Source: Ruminococcus sp. (GTDB lineage: Bacteria; Bacillota; Clostridia; Oscillospirales; Ruminococcaceae). From it: a stretch of 64,000 nt of DNA. Positions 34,120 through 43,716 of this stretch are shown here, piece after piece (position 1 is the first letter of the stretch; each line of letters opens with the position of its first letter). The stretch covers positions 1-64,000 of the forward strand of contig JAJQCE010000007.1 of assembly GCA_021202895.1 (NCBI GenBank), given 5' to 3'. Both the position numbers and the translations under genes were made by a program. The notes under the pieces were generated by a model that was not told the DNA's origin, made no database searches, and saw nothing but the letters and a program-made list of their open reading frames with translations.

Positions 34120-34851
34120 TGAGTTCAAAGAGCAACGATCAGGGCAGAGCGTTTGAATATGCCTGCATTTTGAAATTGAAAGATAGAATAGCAGAAAAGC
34201 GACCTGTTACTGTTGACGAAGAATCTGTTTCGGCAGCCCGCAGAGCATGGAAAACGCAAGGCGAAGCATTCACGTCTTAGCTCCAAGATTGACTTCGGAG
34301 CAAAATGGTATGGTCTGCCTTGTGCGGATTGCTATTGGGACGTCATTAAGCCGATATTTGCAAGATTGCAGTCTCTCAAAGAAGAAAAAGTGACTTGGCA
34401 CGATATGCCTGACAAAGAGAATAGTGTATATCTTCCGATAGTCGATGCCTTCATCAAGGAAATGAACAGAGCCTATAAAGCTGACAGCACCATTCTGGCA
34501 AGATTGATCTCTTATCTGCTCGGTATCCATGACTTCTACAAGGTCGTGTCCATCGACAAAAAGCAGCTTACCGAGTTTCAGTCCTTCAATCTCCGAGGAG
34601 AACTGAACAAAGACGGCAAAAAGACGAAAGCTACATTGATTATCCCGAAGGCTGATCTGCCGACAGAGATCATTGCATTACGATTCAAGCCTAATTCCAA
34701 AAGCACAGCTGAATTATACCTGAATAATGGTTGGTCGCTCTCTTTTAGAATACATAATGCTTCTACTATCGTTGAGCCTTCTTTAAAATTTGACATTCAG
34801 TTTTTAGGTGTGCCTGCAAATATTATTACGGTTAATTGTAGGTGGAAATAA
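34119..34851 (+). pseudogene. Broken HaeIII-like restriction endonuclease gene
   Basis: The frame from ATG 34119 (overlapping the methylase stop by 1 bp) reads [20 protein letters not shown] and AARRAWK, then runs into TAG 34278-34280. In the +1 frame the sequence continues with KAKHSRLSSKIDFGAKWYGLPC and later YLLGIHDFYKV, RFKPNSKSTAELYLNNGW, and SFRIHNAST, ending at 34851. Both parts resemble the HaeIII nuclease as I recall it. Together they give about 245 residues against roughly 318 expected, so some 70 central residues are missing at a junction near 34245-34265, with a frameshift. The 3' part is open for 212 codons but is not an independent gene. Confidence 0.88.
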
Positions 34852-34854
34852 CTC

Positions 34855-34890
34855 AAAATCCGCTTCGGTTGTATAAACGAAGCGGATTTT
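34855..34890. terminator. Bidirectional terminator between the RM remnant and nadC
   Basis: Perfect 13-bp stem AAAATCCGCTTCG (34855-34867) / CGAAGCGGATTTT (34878-34890) with a 10-nt loop. A4 and T4 at the ends serve both converging units. Confidence 0.85.
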
Positions 34891-34917
34891 AATTACTTAT
34901 ATTATGTCAAAAAACAA

Positions 34918-35757
34918 CTACTTAACCATCTTCATGGAAATATCAAACGCCTTGACTGAATGTGTCAGCGCACCTAAGGAAATTATATCCACTCCCGTGG
35001 CGGCGATTTGAGCAATGCTTTGCTCGGTGACGTTGCCTGAAGCTTCAAGAGCGGCTTTACCGTTTGTTATTTTGACAGCCTCGCTCATCTGCTCACAGCT
35101 CATGTTGTCAAGCATGATAATTTCACAGCCTGAGTCAAGTGCTTCGCTTAACTCATCTAGGTTAGATACCTCAACTTCAATTTTGACGGTGTGTCCCATT
35201 TTTTCACGCAGAGCCTTTACTGCGGCAGTGATTGAGCCATATGCGTCAAGGTGAGTGTCCTTGAGCATTGCGCAGTCGGAAAGGTTGTAGCGGTGGTTTT
35301 TGCCGCCGCCTACAGTAACGGCATACTTTTGGAAAATTCTTAGCCCCGGGAGCGTCTTGCGAGTGTCGGCAACGCTTGCGGACGTTCCCTCGCAAAGCTT
35401 GACGCAGCGGGCAGTCGCAGTGGAAATTCCCGACATATGCTGCAAAATGTTAAGCGCAGTCCGCTCACCCTTCAAAAGCGCACGGGTGTGAGCGGTGATT
35501 TTCGCAATTATATCTCCGTGTTTAACCTGCTGTGAATCGTGAATTAAAATCTCAAAGCTTGCGGACGGGTCTAAAATCGTAAAAACACGCAGAGCTATGT
35601 CAATTCCGCAGAGTATGCCGTCAGCCTTTGCGACATACTGCGCCGTGCTTATCTTGTCCTCGTCAATGAGATAGTCGGTAGTCACGTCAATGTAGTTTAT
35701 GTCCTCCGCTAGTGCGGCTTTTATCATATCGTCAATTTGAAACTGCATCAATTTCAT
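34918..35757 (-). CDS. nadC: Quinolinate phosphoribosyltransferase NadC
   Basis: 279 residues. Converts quinolinate and PRPP to nicotinate mononucleotide. Conserved blocks: RTALNILQHMSGISTATA, ADTRKTLPGLR, KYAVTVGGGKNHRYNL, and EVEVSNLDEL, with IIMLDNM and EASGNV. ATG 35757 follows AAGGAGA (complement of 35765-35771). It follows nadB by 12 bp. nadA, the quinolinate synthase, is not in the window. Confidence 0.95.
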   Translation of the reverse strand: MKLMQFQIDDMIKAALAEDINYIDVTTDYLIDEDKISTAQYVAKADGILCGIDIALRVFTILDPSASFEILIHDSQQVKHGDIIAKITAHTRALLKGERTALNILQHMSGISTATARCVKLCEGTSASVADTRKTLPGLRIFQKYAVTVGGGKNHRYNLSDCAMLKDTHLDAYGSITAAVKALREKMGHTVKIEVEVSNLDELSEALDSGCEIIMLDNMSCEQMSEAVKITNGKAALEASGNVTEQSIAQIAATGVDIISLGALTHSVKAFDISMKMVK

Positions 35758-35769
35758 CTGTAAATCTCC

Positions 35770-37272
35770 TTATTTGTCAGGTACTTCAAACAGCGGCTGT
35801 ATTTCCTCGCTGTTCGAGCAGATTTTAAACGCTTCGCTTAATATAATGTACGCTACAGTCGCTAAGCTTCTCGCTTCAACGTAGTCGCGGTCTATGCAGA
35901 AGCTGCCGCTGTCAAGCACAGTCATAATATCCGTAACCTCCTCAAGCCCTGTCATAAGTCCGTCAACATTTGGAATTACGAAGTAGGTTGACTGCATTAT
36001 TCTACGGATTCTTGTGCGGTAGCCGTGAGGAATTTTCGGCGAATTTTCGTTTAGTTCAAAGTCATACGGCGCAAAAGCTTTTTCACAGTCCTTGGCGGAA
36101 TTGTTTATCTGAACAGCCGCACGGCGTGAAAAGACATGAGCTTCAAGCAACGAGTTGCTTGCTAAGCGATTGTTTCCGTGAACTCCTGTGCAGGAGCATT
36201 CTCCGCAGGCATAAAGGCGGTCTATCGTAGTTTTGGAATTTTCATCAACCTTTATTCCGCCCATAAGATAGTGCTGGCAGGGGTAGATAGGTATCATATC
36301 TGTAGTCATATCAAAGCCTGCGTCAAGCAGATTTTTGTAAATCATAGGAAAACGCTTCTTGATAAATTCAGCATCCTTGTGAGTTATGTCAAGGTAAAAT
36401 TTGTCGCTGCCTGTCCGCTGTGACTCAAAGATAATCGAGTGGGAAACTACATCTCTCGGCGCAAGCTCAAGCCGCTTGTCGTAAAGGTGCATAAAGCGTT
36501 CACCCGCACAGTTTTTAAGATATGCGCCCTCGCCTCTTACCGCCTCTGAAATCAGAAAGCATTCGCGAGTGTGGCGGTTACTGAAGGCAGTCGGGTGAAA
36601 CTGTATGTAGCAGAGATTTTTAATTTCTGCTCCAAGGCGATAAGCCATAGCGATTCCGTCGCCTGTTGCAATCGCCGAATTTGTGGTGTATTCATAAACC
36701 CTGCCGATACCGCCTGTGGCAAGCACGGCAAAGTGAGAATTTGCAGTGATAAGCTCATTGTCCTTTAGAACTAAAAATGAAAAGCCTGTCGGAGTCTTTG
36801 CCATATCGCAGACGAGAGTATTCTCCCATATGGTCACATTTTCAAGAGCCTGAACGCTTCTGAGCAGTGTGGTTTCAATTTCATAGCCTGTAGAATCAGC
36901 GTGGTGGAAGATGCGGTGCATACTGTGACCGCCCTCTAGTGTGCGGTGGTATTCGCCGTCAGGGGTTTTGTCAAAATCTGCGCCAAGCTCAATAAGCCTG
37001 CCGATGTCAAGGTGCGCTTCGTTTACTAATATATCGGTTGTCACAGGGTTATTTTCGTAGCCGCCTGCAACAAAGGTGTCGTGCTTGTGGTTTTCGGGCG
37101 AATCGGTCGGCGAGTTGTAAACTCCAGCAATTCCGCCCTGCGCAAGAGAGGAGTTGCAAAGGGTAAGCTCACGCTTCGCTATTACGAGAACATTTAAATC
37201 ACGAGATAAATTATATGCGCAGTAAAGCCCTGCTGCTCCTGCACCTGTAATGATAACGTCAAAATTATTCAT
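35770..37272 (-). CDS. nadB: L-aspartate oxidase NadB
   Basis: 500 residues. FAD enzyme making iminoaspartate from aspartate, the first step of de novo NAD synthesis. FAD-binding GAGAAGLYCAYNL at the N-terminus, SSLAQGGIAGV, FHPTAF, HYLMGGIKVDENSKT, CTGVHGNNRLASNSLLEA are characteristic. ATG 37272 (MNNFDVIITG) is preferred because AAGGGA lies 9 nt upstream, whereas the ATG at 37281 touches the ribosome site. First gene of the nadB-nadC unit. Confidence 0.95.
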   Translation of the reverse strand: MNNFDVIITGAGAAGLYCAYNLSRDLNVLVIAKRELTLCNSSLAQGGIAGVYNSPTDSPENHKHDTFVAGGYENNPVTTDILVNEAHLDIGRLIELGADFDKTPDGEYHRTLEGGHSMHRIFHHADSTGYEIETTLLRSVQALENVTIWENTLVCDMAKTPTGFSFLVLKDNELITANSHFAVLATGGIGRVYEYTTNSAIATGDGIAMAYRLGAEIKNLCYIQFHPTAFSNRHTRECFLISEAVRGEGAYLKNCAGERFMHLYDKRLELAPRDVVSHSIIFESQRTGSDKFYLDITHKDAEFIKKRFPMIYKNLLDAGFDMTTDMIPIYPCQHYLMGGIKVDENSKTTIDRLYACGECSCTGVHGNNRLASNSLLEAHVFSRRAAVQINNSAKDCEKAFAPYDFELNENSPKIPHGYRTRIRRIMQSTYFVIPNVDGLMTGLEEVTDIMTVLDSGSFCIDRDYVEARSLATVAYIILSEAFKICSNSEEIQPLFEVPDK

Positions 37273-37344
37273 TAAGCTCATTCCCTTTTAAGCGGCTTTC
37301 CTTTACCGCTGCATTTTCTACCCTTTAAAGGATATACTTATTCT

Positions 37345-37373
37345 ATCATAACACATATTTAGTCTTTTTTCAA
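37345..37373 (-). promoter_or_regulatory. Promoter of nadB-nadC
   Basis: On the minus strand: TTGAAA (37373-37368), 17 bp, TATGAT (37350-37345), about 75 bp before nadB. No niacin-repressor site was recognised. Confidence 0.75.
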
Positions 37374-37546
37374 TGGTTATTTTGTTAATATTGTATATTT
37401 TGCGTTTGGTATTTTACAAAAATCAGAGTTGAATTTTCAGCGGTAAAAAGCGACAAGAATCTGTGCACCAAGCTAGTTTTTCGGAAAAAAGGCTGCACAA
37501 AAGTGTAAACATTTTGTAAACATTAAGAAAACTTTTGTTATCACAC

Positions 37547-37575
37547 TTGAAAAAATATCAGGAATATAGTATAAT
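37547..37575 (+). promoter_or_regulatory. Promoter of the S10 ribosomal operon
   Basis: TTGAAA (37547-37552) and perfect TATAAT (37570-37575) with 17-bp spacing. It lies 427 bp upstream of rpsJ, so a long leader RNA is expected. Confidence 0.85.
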
Positions 37576-37581
37576 AAATCT

Positions 37582-38001
37582 TGCGTGACTGCACTGGATA
37601 TATATAATAATGTATCCAGAATGATATGCGATGAAGCGGGAGGTTGCCGATAAGTGCGTCGGGTAATTTCCGCCGAGTATGTCCGATTTTAAACCGGGCG
37701 GCTGTGATAACAAAGCGCTGTGTGCGCCGTACTTCTTGCGATAGGCAAAACGTTGTGAGCAATCAGGCTTGCGAATGTGTTGGTCTTTGAGGCTTAAACG
37801 GGTTCGTTTGTGTGAAGGAAAGCTTTTGCAGGATGAGTTTTGCTTTTGGTATGGCAGCAGGAGTCTTTATTTTAAGTCCGTAAAGAGTTTGAAGGCTTTC
37901 GGAATTTTTTTATGAGGATACCGTGAAACACACGGGTCGGTTGTTAGTTGCAGAAAAAAGTCCCCGTACAATTTTATATTACGCACAAGGAGGCGATTTT
38001 A
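37582..38001 (+). promoter_or_regulatory. Long structured leader of the S10 operon
   Basis: About 420 nt between the promoter and rpsJ with no open frame on the plus strand worth calling. GCGG (37636-37639) can pair with CCGC (37670-37673), closing an arm with GTTGCC / GGTAAT (37643-37648 / 37662-37667). The same right half, CCGCC (37670-37674), can instead pair with GGCGG (37697-37701). These two folds exclude each other. Leaders binding L4 control S10 operons in some bacteria. Whether this one binds a ribosomal protein is inference. Confidence 0.55.
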
Positions 38002-38316
38002 GTGGCAGTCAATGAAAGAATAAGAATCAAGATTAAAGGCTATGAGCATGCAACTGTAGATCAGGCGGCAGCCAAGGTTGTAGAAGTGGTTAAGCGTTCA
38101 GGAGCAAAGGTTTCAGGACCTATACCGCTGCCTACAGACAAGGAGGTCGTAACTGTACTTCGTGCGGTTCATAAGTATAAGGACAGCCGTGAGCAGTTTG
38201 AAATGAGAACTCACAAAAGACTTATTGATGTAATCAGACCTACAAAGGAAACTACATCGTATCTTGAAAATCTTGAACTTCCTGCCGGAGTAAGCATCGT
38301 AATGGAAATCAAGTAA
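38002..38316 (+). CDS. rpsJ: 30S ribosomal protein S10
   Basis: 104 residues, beginning [21 protein letters not shown]10 binds 16S rRNA in the small-subunit head and also acts with NusB/NusE in antitermination. The start is GTG 38002, preceded by AAGGAGG at 9 nt; the frame is open further upstream into the leader but that part has no ribosome site. Blocks [32 protein letters not shown] are typical. First gene of the superoperon. Confidence 0.96.
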   Translation: MAVNERIRIKIKGYEHATVDQAAAKVVEVVKRSGAKVSGPIPLPTDKEVVTVLRAVHKYKDSREQFEMRTHKRLIDVIRPTKETTSYLENLELPAGVSIVMEIK

Positions 38317-38325
38317 TTTCCAAAA

Positions 38326-38384
38326 GAGATTGCAGGCAATCTCGCAGCGAAGCTGCTCGCAGGTCATGTTGGGTAAGCCCCAAC
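38326..38384 (+). promoter_or_regulatory. Three tandem hairpins between rpsJ and rplC
   Basis: GAGATTGC / GCAATCTC (38326-38333 / 38336-38343), GCAGC / GCTGC (38344-38348 / 38352-38356) and GTTGGG / CCCAAC (38368-38373 / 38379-38384), none followed by a T-run. They occupy most of the 96-bp gap. A regulatory or RNA-processing role is inferred. Confidence 0.5.
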
Positions 38385-38412
38385 CAATAACCATTTTTAG
38401 GAGGAAAGAAAA

Positions 38413-39048
38413 ATGCAGAAAGGTATCATCGGAAGAAAAATCGGCATGACGCAGATTTTCGATGAAGCGGGAAGGGTTATTCCCGTAACTGTTGTTGAAG
38501 CAGGTCCTTGCGTTGTCGTTCAGAAGAAAACAGTCGAGAACGACGGCTATGACGCAGTACAGCTGGGCTTTGGCGACATCAGAGCCAAGAGGGTAAACAA
38601 GCCCTTGCAGGGTCATTTTAAGAAAGCGGACGTTGCGTTTAAGAGAACGCTTAAGGAGTTTCGCTTTGACGACTGCAGCGCTCTGGACGTAAAAGGAATT
38701 GTAAAGGCTGACATCTTTGCTGTAGGCGACATCGTTGATGTAAGCGGTACAAGCAAGGGTAAAGGCTACGCAGGAACAATCAAGCGTTATAACGGACGCA
38801 GACTTAAGGAATCCCACGGTTCAGGTCCTGTACACAGACACGCCGGCTCAATGGGAGCCTGCTCGTCGCCCTCAAGAATTTACAAGGGCAAGAAGATGCC
38901 GGGACACATGGGAGCTGAAAAGGTAACGATTCAGAACCTTGAGGTTGTAAAGGTAGACGCTGAGAATAATCTTATCGCAATAAAGGGAGCTGTTCCAGGT
39001 CCTAAGAACGGAACGGTTACAATTGTAGATTGCGTTAAGAAGGCTTAA
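38413..39048 (+). CDS. rplC: 50S ribosomal protein L3
   Basis: 211 residues. L3 starts 23S rRNA assembly and reaches toward the peptidyl-transferase centre. [21 protein letters not shown] at the N-terminus and the finger-loop region [27 protein letters not shown] are conserved. Start ATG 38413 after AGGAGGAAAG. It is 18 bp from rplD. Confidence 0.96.
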   Translation: MQKGIIGRKIGMTQIFDEAGRVIPVTVVEAGPCVVVQKKTVENDGYDAVQLGFGDIRAKRVNKPLQGHFKKADVAFKRTLKEFRFDDCSALDVKGIVKADIFAVGDIVDVSGTSKGKGYAGTIKRYNGRRLKESHGSGPVHRHAGSMGACSSPSRIYKGKKMPGHMGAEKVTIQNLEVVKVDAENNLIAIKGAVPGPKNGTVTIVDCVKKA

Positions 39049-39065
39049 AGGAGGGAGAAATTAGT

Positions 39066-39689
39066 ATGTCACAGATTTCAGTATTTGATATGAAAGGCAG
39101 TAAAGTATCCGACCTTGAGCTTGACGATAAAGTATTCGGAATAGAGCCTAACAAAACTGTAATGCACGCTATGGTGGTTAATTACCTTGCAAATCAAAGA
39201 CAGGGCACACAGTCAACGCTTACCCGTTCAGAGGTCAGCGGAGGCGGAAGAAAGCCGTGGCGTCAGAAGGGTACGGGTCACGCCCGTCAGGGTTCGACGA
39301 GAAGCCCGCAGTGGACACACGGCGGAGTAGCGCTCGGACCTAAGCCCAGAAGCTACCGCTATTCCATCAACAAGAAAGAGAAAAGACTGGCGATGAAGTC
39401 GGCATTGTCCTCTAAGGTGCTTGACAGCGATATGATTGTTGTTGACGAGATCAAGGTGGAGGATTACAAGACCAAGACTGTAGTTGAGATGCTTAAGGCA
39501 CTTGGCGCAGAGAAGAAAGCGCTTATCGTTACAGACGGCGCAGACAAGGTTCTTGTAAAGAGTGCGGCTAACATTCCTGGAGTTAAGACTGCTACGGTAG
39601 GCACGCTTTCGGTTTATGACATTCTTAATTATGACAAGTTTGTCGTAGCAAAGGATGCTGTAGCTAAGATTGAGGAGGTATACGCATAA
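39066..39689 (+). CDS. rplD: 50S ribosomal protein L4
   Basis: 207 residues. L4 lines the exit tunnel through its loop ([22 protein letters not shown]) and in some bacteria represses its own operon by binding the S10 leader. Both are seen here: the loop and a long leader upstream. The stop overlaps the rplW start by 1 bp (TAATG). Confidence 0.96.
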   Translation: MSQISVFDMKGSKVSDLELDDKVFGIEPNKTVMHAMVVNYLANQRQGTQSTLTRSEVSGGGRKPWRQKGTGHARQGSTRSPQWTHGGVALGPKPRSYRYSINKKEKRLAMKSALSSKVLDSDMIVVDEIKVEDYKTKTVVEMLKALGAEKKALIVTDGADKVLVKSAANIPGVKTATVGTLSVYDILNYDKFVVAKDAVAKIEEVYA

Positions 39690-39982
39690 TGGAGAAAATT
39701 GCTTCTGATATTATTATAAAGCCTATTATCACCGAGGATTCGATGGAACGCCTTGAGGATAAAAAGTACACCTTTAAAGTTGCGAAGAACGCTACAAAGG
39801 TGGAAATTGCAAAGGCTGTTGAGGAGCTTTTTGACGTAAAGGTTGCCAAGGTAAACACAATAAACGTCAAGGGCAAGAAGAAGAGAATGGGAAGATATGT
39901 CGGATACCGTCCTGATTGGAAAAAAGCTATCGTAACGCTTGAGGGCGACAAGACAATTTCATTCTTTGATGGAATGATCTAA
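39689..39982 (+). CDS. rplW: 50S ribosomal protein L23
   Basis: 97 residues. It sits at the tunnel exit and docks trigger factor and [24 protein letters not shown] and [30 protein letters not shown] are conserved. The start overlaps the rplD stop, with the ribosome site (GAGGAGG-like, near 39673) inside rplD. Confidence 0.95.
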   Translation: MEKIASDIIIKPIITEDSMERLEDKKYTFKVAKNATKVEIAKAVEELFDVKVAKVNTINVKGKKKRMGRYVGYRPDWKKAIVTLEGDKTISFFDGMI

Positions 39983-40025
39983 GATCCCGATTAAAGAGAA
40001 ACACTATTTTAAGGAGTGAAATTAA

Positions 40026-40859
40026 ATGGCAATAAAGAGCTATAAGCCTACTACTCCCGGAAGACGTGGGATGACTGTCGTCGATTATTCGGGACTTAGC
40101 AAGGTCGCTCCCTGCAAGAGCCTGTTAGAGCCGCAAAAGAAGCACAGCGGAAGAAACAGCTATGGCAGAATTACAGTTCGTCACAAGGGCGGCGGAGCAA
40201 AGAGAAAATATCGTGTAATTGATTTTAAGAGAAACAAGCTTGATATGGACGCAACAGTTCTTACCTTGGAATATGATCCGAACAGAACGGCGTTTATTGC
40301 GCTTGTTGAGTATACTGACGGCGAGAAGAGATATATCATAGCTCCAGAAGGACTTAAGGTCGGAGATGTGGTAAGATCAGGAGCGTCGGCTGATATCAAG
40401 CCTGGAAACGCACTTGCGCTTTCAGATATTCCCGTAGGTACGTTTATCTACAATATTGAGCTTAACCCTGGTAAGGGTGCGCAGCTTGTACGTGCTGCTG
40501 GAAATACCGCTCAGCTGATGGGTAAGGAGGACAAGTACGTTCTTGTAAGACTTCCTTCAGGTGAGATGAGGAGAATTCCAAGCAAATGTATGGCTTCTAT
40601 CGGTCAGGTGAGCAACATCGACCATGGAAATGTTAACATCGGCAAGGCTGGAAGAAAGCGTCACATGGGCGTAAGACCTACTGTAAGAGGTTCGGTAATG
40701 AACCCGAACGACCACCCGCACGGCGGCGGTGAGGGAAAAGCACCTGTCGGACGTCCAGGACCTGTTACACCGTGGGGCAAGCCTGCGCTGGGCTACAAGA
40801 CACGTTCCAAGCATCATCGTTCCGATAAGTATATCGTGAAACGCAGAAACGGAAAGTAA
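40026..40859 (+). CDS. rplB: 50S ribosomal protein L2
   Basis: 277 residues. One of the most conserved large-subunit proteins, needed for subunit joining and peptidyl transfer. The C-terminal [20 protein letters not shown] with the key His is intact, as are [19 protein letters not shown] at the N-terminus and [21 protein letters not shown]. Start ATG 40026 after AAGGAGTG. Confidence 0.97.
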   Translation: MAIKSYKPTTPGRRGMTVVDYSGLSKVAPCKSLLEPQKKHSGRNSYGRITVRHKGGGAKRKYRVIDFKRNKLDMDATVLTLEYDPNRTAFIALVEYTDGEKRYIIAPEGLKVGDVVRSGASADIKPGNALALSDIPVGTFIYNIELNPGKGAQLVRAAGNTAQLMGKEDKYVLVRLPSGEMRRIPSKCMASIGQVSNIDHGNVNIGKAGRKRHMGVRPTVRGSVMNPNDHPHGGGEGKAPVGRPGPVTPWGKPALGYKTRSKHHRSDKYIVKRRNGK

Positions 40860-40882
40860 TGCTGAAAGGAGGCAGATGATAC

Positions 40883-41167
40883 ATGGGAAGAAGTGTAAAG
40901 AAGGGACCTTATGTCGAGGAATCCCTTATGAAGAAGGTAACAGCATTAAACGAAGCAGGTGAAAAGAGAGTTGTCAAGACATGGAGTCGTGCCTCGACAA
41001 TTTTCCCTGAGTTCGTTGGTCATACATTCGCAGTTCATGACGGAAGAAAGCATGTGCCGGTTTATGTCACAGAGGATATGGTAGGACACAAGCTCGGCGA
41101 GTTTGCTCCGACAAGAACATTCAGAGGTCATGCCGGTTCAAAGACATCGAACAACGGCAAAAAGTAG
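40883..41167 (+). CDS. rpsS: 30S ribosomal protein S19
   Basis: 94 residues. Binds S13 and the 16S head. [19 protein letters not shown] and [49 protein letters not shown] are hallmarks; start ATG 40883 after AAAGGAGG. The spacing to rplV is 11 bp. Confidence 0.97.
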   Translation: MGRSVKKGPYVEESLMKKVTALNEAGEKRVVKTWSRASTIFPEFVGHTFAVHDGRKHVPVYVTEDMVGHKLGEFAPTRTFRGHAGSKTSNNGKK

Positions 41168-41178
41168 GAGGAACTTAA

Positions 41179-41514
41179 ATGGAAGCAAAGGCAATAGTTA
41201 AAAGTGCGAGAATCGCTCCCAGAAAGGTTCAGATTGTGCTGGATCTTATCAGAGGAAAGGATTACGAGCTTGCGCTTGCAATAGTTGAAAATACGCCAAA
41301 GGCTGCCTGTGAATATCTTGATAAGCTTCTGAAGTCCGCCGCTGCAAACGCTGAAAACAACCACAACATGGATAAGAATAATCTTTATGTTGCTGAGTGC
41401 TACGTTTGCCCGGGACCTGTAATGAAGAGAATCAGACCAAGAGCGCAGGGCAGAGCCTACAGAATTTTAAAGAGAACATCGCACATCACCGTTGTTCTTA
41501 AGGAAAAGGAATAA
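41179..41514 (+). CDS. rplV: 50S ribosomal protein L22
   Basis: 111 residues. Its beta-hairpin ([20 protein letters not shown]) lines the exit tunnel near the macrolide site; no insertion or deletion is seen there. [16 protein letters not shown] is typical. Start ATG 41179 after AGGAGG. The stop is 16 bp before rpsC. Confidence 0.96.
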   Translation: MEAKAIVKSARIAPRKVQIVLDLIRGKDYELALAIVENTPKAACEYLDKLLKSAAANAENNHNMDKNNLYVAECYVCPGPVMKRIRPRAQGRAYRILKRTSHITVVLKEKE

Positions 41515-41530
41515 GCGAGGAGGTAAACTT

Positions 41531-42334
41531 ATGGGCCAGAAGGTCAATCCACACGGACTGCGTGTCGGTGTTATAAAAGATTGGGATTCCCGTTGGTTTG
41601 CAGGCAAAAAGGACTTCGGTGATACTCTCGTAGAGGATTATGAAATCCGCGAGTTTATTAAGAAGAAAATCAACACAAGATCTAAGAATCCCACAAGCAA
41701 GACTATATATGCAGGAGTTCCCAAGATTGAAATTGAAAGATTCGGCGACGCTGACGGAGAACAAAAGATTAAGATTTACGTTCACTGCGCAAAGCCTGGT
41801 CTTGTAATCGGCAAGGGCGGCGCAGAAATCGAGAAGCTTCGTGTCGACATTGAAAAGCTGACGGGGAAAAAGGTTCTTATCTATATAGTTGAGGTTAAGC
41901 AGCCTGATGTAAATGCGCAGCTTGCAGCTGAAAAAATTGCGCATGATCTGGAGGACAGAGTTTCCTTCCGCCGTGCGACAAAACAGGCTATCGGACGTGC
42001 AATGAAGCTTGGCGTCAAGGGAATCAAGACAAGAGTAAGCGGACGCTTGGGCGGTGCTGAAATTGCAAGAGCGGAAACCTATCACGAGGGAACAATCCCG
42101 TTGCAGACTATTCGTGCAGATATAGATTACGGTTTTGCAGAAGCTCATACCACATACGGCAAGATCGGCGTAAAGGTATGGATTTATAAGGGCGAGGTTT
42201 TCAAGGAGGAAGCTAACAATTCCGACAGAAGAAACGACAGAAAGCCTAGAAGAAGAAATGACGACAGACGTCAGGGCGGAAGAAGAAGCGACCGCCGTGG
42301 CGGCGCAAATAGAATAGAAGGAGGTAACAAATAA
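41531..42334 (+). CDS. rpsC: 30S ribosomal protein S3
   Basis: 267 residues. [24 protein letters not shown] start, KH domain with [14 protein letters not shown], then [20 protein letters not shown]. The last ~40 residues are an Arg/Asp/Gly-rich, probably disordered tail ([11 protein letters not shown]...RGGANR), longer than in E. coli S3 (233 residues). ATG 41531 follows GGAGGT by 7 nt; the frame extends upstream into rplV as a shadow. The stop overlaps the rplP start by 1 bp. Confidence 0.96.
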   Translation: MGQKVNPHGLRVGVIKDWDSRWFAGKKDFGDTLVEDYEIREFIKKKINTRSKNPTSKTIYAGVPKIEIERFGDADGEQKIKIYVHCAKPGLVIGKGGAEIEKLRVDIEKLTGKKVLIYIVEVKQPDVNAQLAAEKIAHDLEDRVSFRRATKQAIGRAMKLGVKGIKTRVSGRLGGAEIARAETYHEGTIPLQTIRADIDYGFAEAHTTYGKIGVKVWIYKGEVFKEEANNSDRRNDRKPRRRNDDRRQGGRRSDRRGGANRIEGGNK

Positions 42335-42756
42335 TGCTGCTTCCTAAGAGAGTAAAGTACAGAAGAGTACACAGAGGAAGAATGAAGGGAAAGGCTAACA
42401 GAGGAAATACCGTCACATACGGCGAGTACGGACTTCAGGCGCTTGAGCCTTCGTGGATAACCTCTAATCAGATTGAGGCTGCTCGTGTTGCTATGACGAG
42501 ATATATCAAGAGAGGCGGACAGGTCTGGATCAAGATCTTCCCCGACAAGCCAGTAACAAAGAAGCCGCTTGAAACCCGTATGGGTAAAGGTAAAGGCGCA
42601 CCTGAGTATTGGGTAGCCGTAGTAAAGCCCGGCCGTATAATGTTTGAGCTTGCTGGAGTAAGTGAAGAAACAGCGCGTGAGGCTATGCGTCTTGCTGCGC
42701 ACAAGCTTCCGATCAAGTGCAAGTTCGTCAAGAAAGAAACGGATGGTGAACAGTAA
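42334..42756 (+). CDS. rplP: 50S ribosomal protein L16
   Basis: 140 residues. Contacts A-site tRNA on the large subunit. [25 protein letters not shown] and [31 protein letters not shown] are family hallmarks. Both its start (with rpsC) and its stop (with rpmC) overlap neighbours by 1 bp, with ribosome sites in the upstream genes, so translation is likely coupled. Confidence 0.97.
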   Translation: MLLPKRVKYRRVHRGRMKGKANRGNTVTYGEYGLQALEPSWITSNQIEAARVAMTRYIKRGGQVWIKIFPDKPVTKKPLETRMGKGKGAPEYWVAVVKPGRIMFELAGVSEETAREAMRLAAHKLPIKCKFVKKETDGEQ

Positions 42757-42947
42757 TGAAAGCAAGCGAATTAAGAGAACTATCGGATGTAGAGCTTGAA
42801 CAGAAGCTCTCAGAGCTGAAGCAGGAGCTTTTTAACCTTCGTTTTCAGCACGCTGTCAACCAGCTTGAAAACCCTATGAGAATCAAGGCTGTAAAGAGAG
42901 ATATTGCACGTGTAAAAACTGTTCTCAGCAGCAGTGAAAACGCTTGA
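42756..42947 (+). CDS. rpmC: 50S ribosomal protein L29
   Basis: 63 residues, two helices. [31 protein letters not shown] and [20 protein letters not shown] are typical. It sits by the tunnel exit next to L23. It overlaps rplP by 1 bp and ends 14 bp before rpsQ. Confidence 0.95.
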   Translation: MKASELRELSDVELEQKLSELKQELFNLRFQHAVNQLENPMRIKAVKRDIARVKTVLSSSENA

Positions 42948-42961
42948 AGGGAGGACTTGCA

Positions 42962-43219
42962 GTGAGCGAAAGAAATTTAAGAAAAACAAGAGTCGGCAAG
43001 GTTGTATCCGATAAGATGGATAAGACAATAGTAGTAGCTATTTCGGACAACGTAGCGCATCCTCTCTATAAGAAGATCATAAAGAGAACTGTAAAGCTTA
43101 AGGCGCATGACGAAAACAATGTGTGCAGGATAGGCGATAAGGTTGAGATTATGGAAACAAGACCGCTTTCAAAGGACAAGAGATGGCGTCTTGTAAAGGT
43201 GATCGAGCAGGCAAAGTAA
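42962..43219 (+). CDS. rpsQ: 30S ribosomal protein S17
   Basis: 85 residues, OB fold, primary 16S rRNA binder. [24 protein letters not shown] and [21 protein letters not shown] are characteristic. Start GTG 42962 with GGGAGGAC at 6 nt; the frame goes six codons further upstream but those contain the ribosome site. Confidence 0.95.
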   Translation: MSERNLRKTRVGKVVSDKMDKTIVVAISDNVAHPLYKKIIKRTVKLKAHDENNVCRIGDKVEIMETRPLSKDKRWRLVKVIEQAK

Positions 43220-43243
43220 GCCTTAAGGTCACAAATGTTCACA

Positions 43244-43294
43244 GCCGCAAAATTTTATGTAGCTTCGTTTAGCTTGGAGCGGAATTTATGCGGC
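43244..43294 (+). promoter_or_regulatory. Hairpin in the S10/spc junction before rplN
   Basis: GCCGCA(A)AATT / AATTTATGCGGC, about 11 paired bases with one bulge (43244-43254 / 43283-43294). It sits within the 111-bp gap between rpsQ and rplN, the place where E. coli has a separate spc promoter. No T-run follows. No good promoter is seen inside the gap. Confidence 0.5.
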
Positions 43295-43330
43295 AAATAA
43301 TGATTTGATTTTTGAAAGGAGGAACGCACT

Positions 43331-43699
43331 GTGATTCAAATGCAGACTCACCTTAAGGTAGCAGATAACTCCGGAGCAAAGGAGCTTATGTGTATTAAGG
43401 TGCTAGGCGGTTCACGCAGAAGATATGCAAACATCGGCGACGTTATAGTTGCTTCTGTAAAAAAAGCAACTCCGGGCGGACTTGTTAAAAAAGGCGATGT
43501 TGTAAGAGCAGTAATCGTTCGTTCAGCCAGCGGTTTGAGAAGAGCAGACGGAACATATATCCGTTTTGACGAAAACGCTGCTGTAATAATAAAGGAAGAC
43601 AAAAACCCAAGGGGAACGAGAATTTTCGGGCCCGTAGCCAAGGAGCTTCGCGAAAAGGATTATATGAAGATACTTTCGCTTGCTCCCGAAGTACTTTGA
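43331..43699 (+). CDS. rplN: 50S ribosomal protein L14
   Basis: 122 residues. [33 protein letters not shown] start and [24 protein letters not shown] end match L14 well. Start GTG 43331 with AAAGGAGGA at 7 nt. L14 forms bridges to the small subunit. Confidence 0.97.
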   Translation: MIQMQTHLKVADNSGAKELMCIKVLGGSRRRYANIGDVIVASVKKATPGGLVKKGDVVRAVIVRSASGLRRADGTYIRFDENAAVIIKEDKNPRGTRIFGPVAKELREKDYMKILSLAPEVL

Positions 43700-43716
43700 T
43701 TAGGAGGAGTCGTTAA

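Noticed and set aside
34213..34851. 212-codon frame as an independent gene
   Set aside because: It is the C-terminal part of the HaeIII-like nuclease plus unrelated codons before the junction; it lacks the N-terminal part.
38113..38817. 234-codon open frame on the minus strand
   Set aside because: Antisense to rpsJ and rplC; caused by codon bias of the real genes.
41498..42148. 216-codon open frame on the minus strand
   Set aside because: Shadow of rpsC; no family features.
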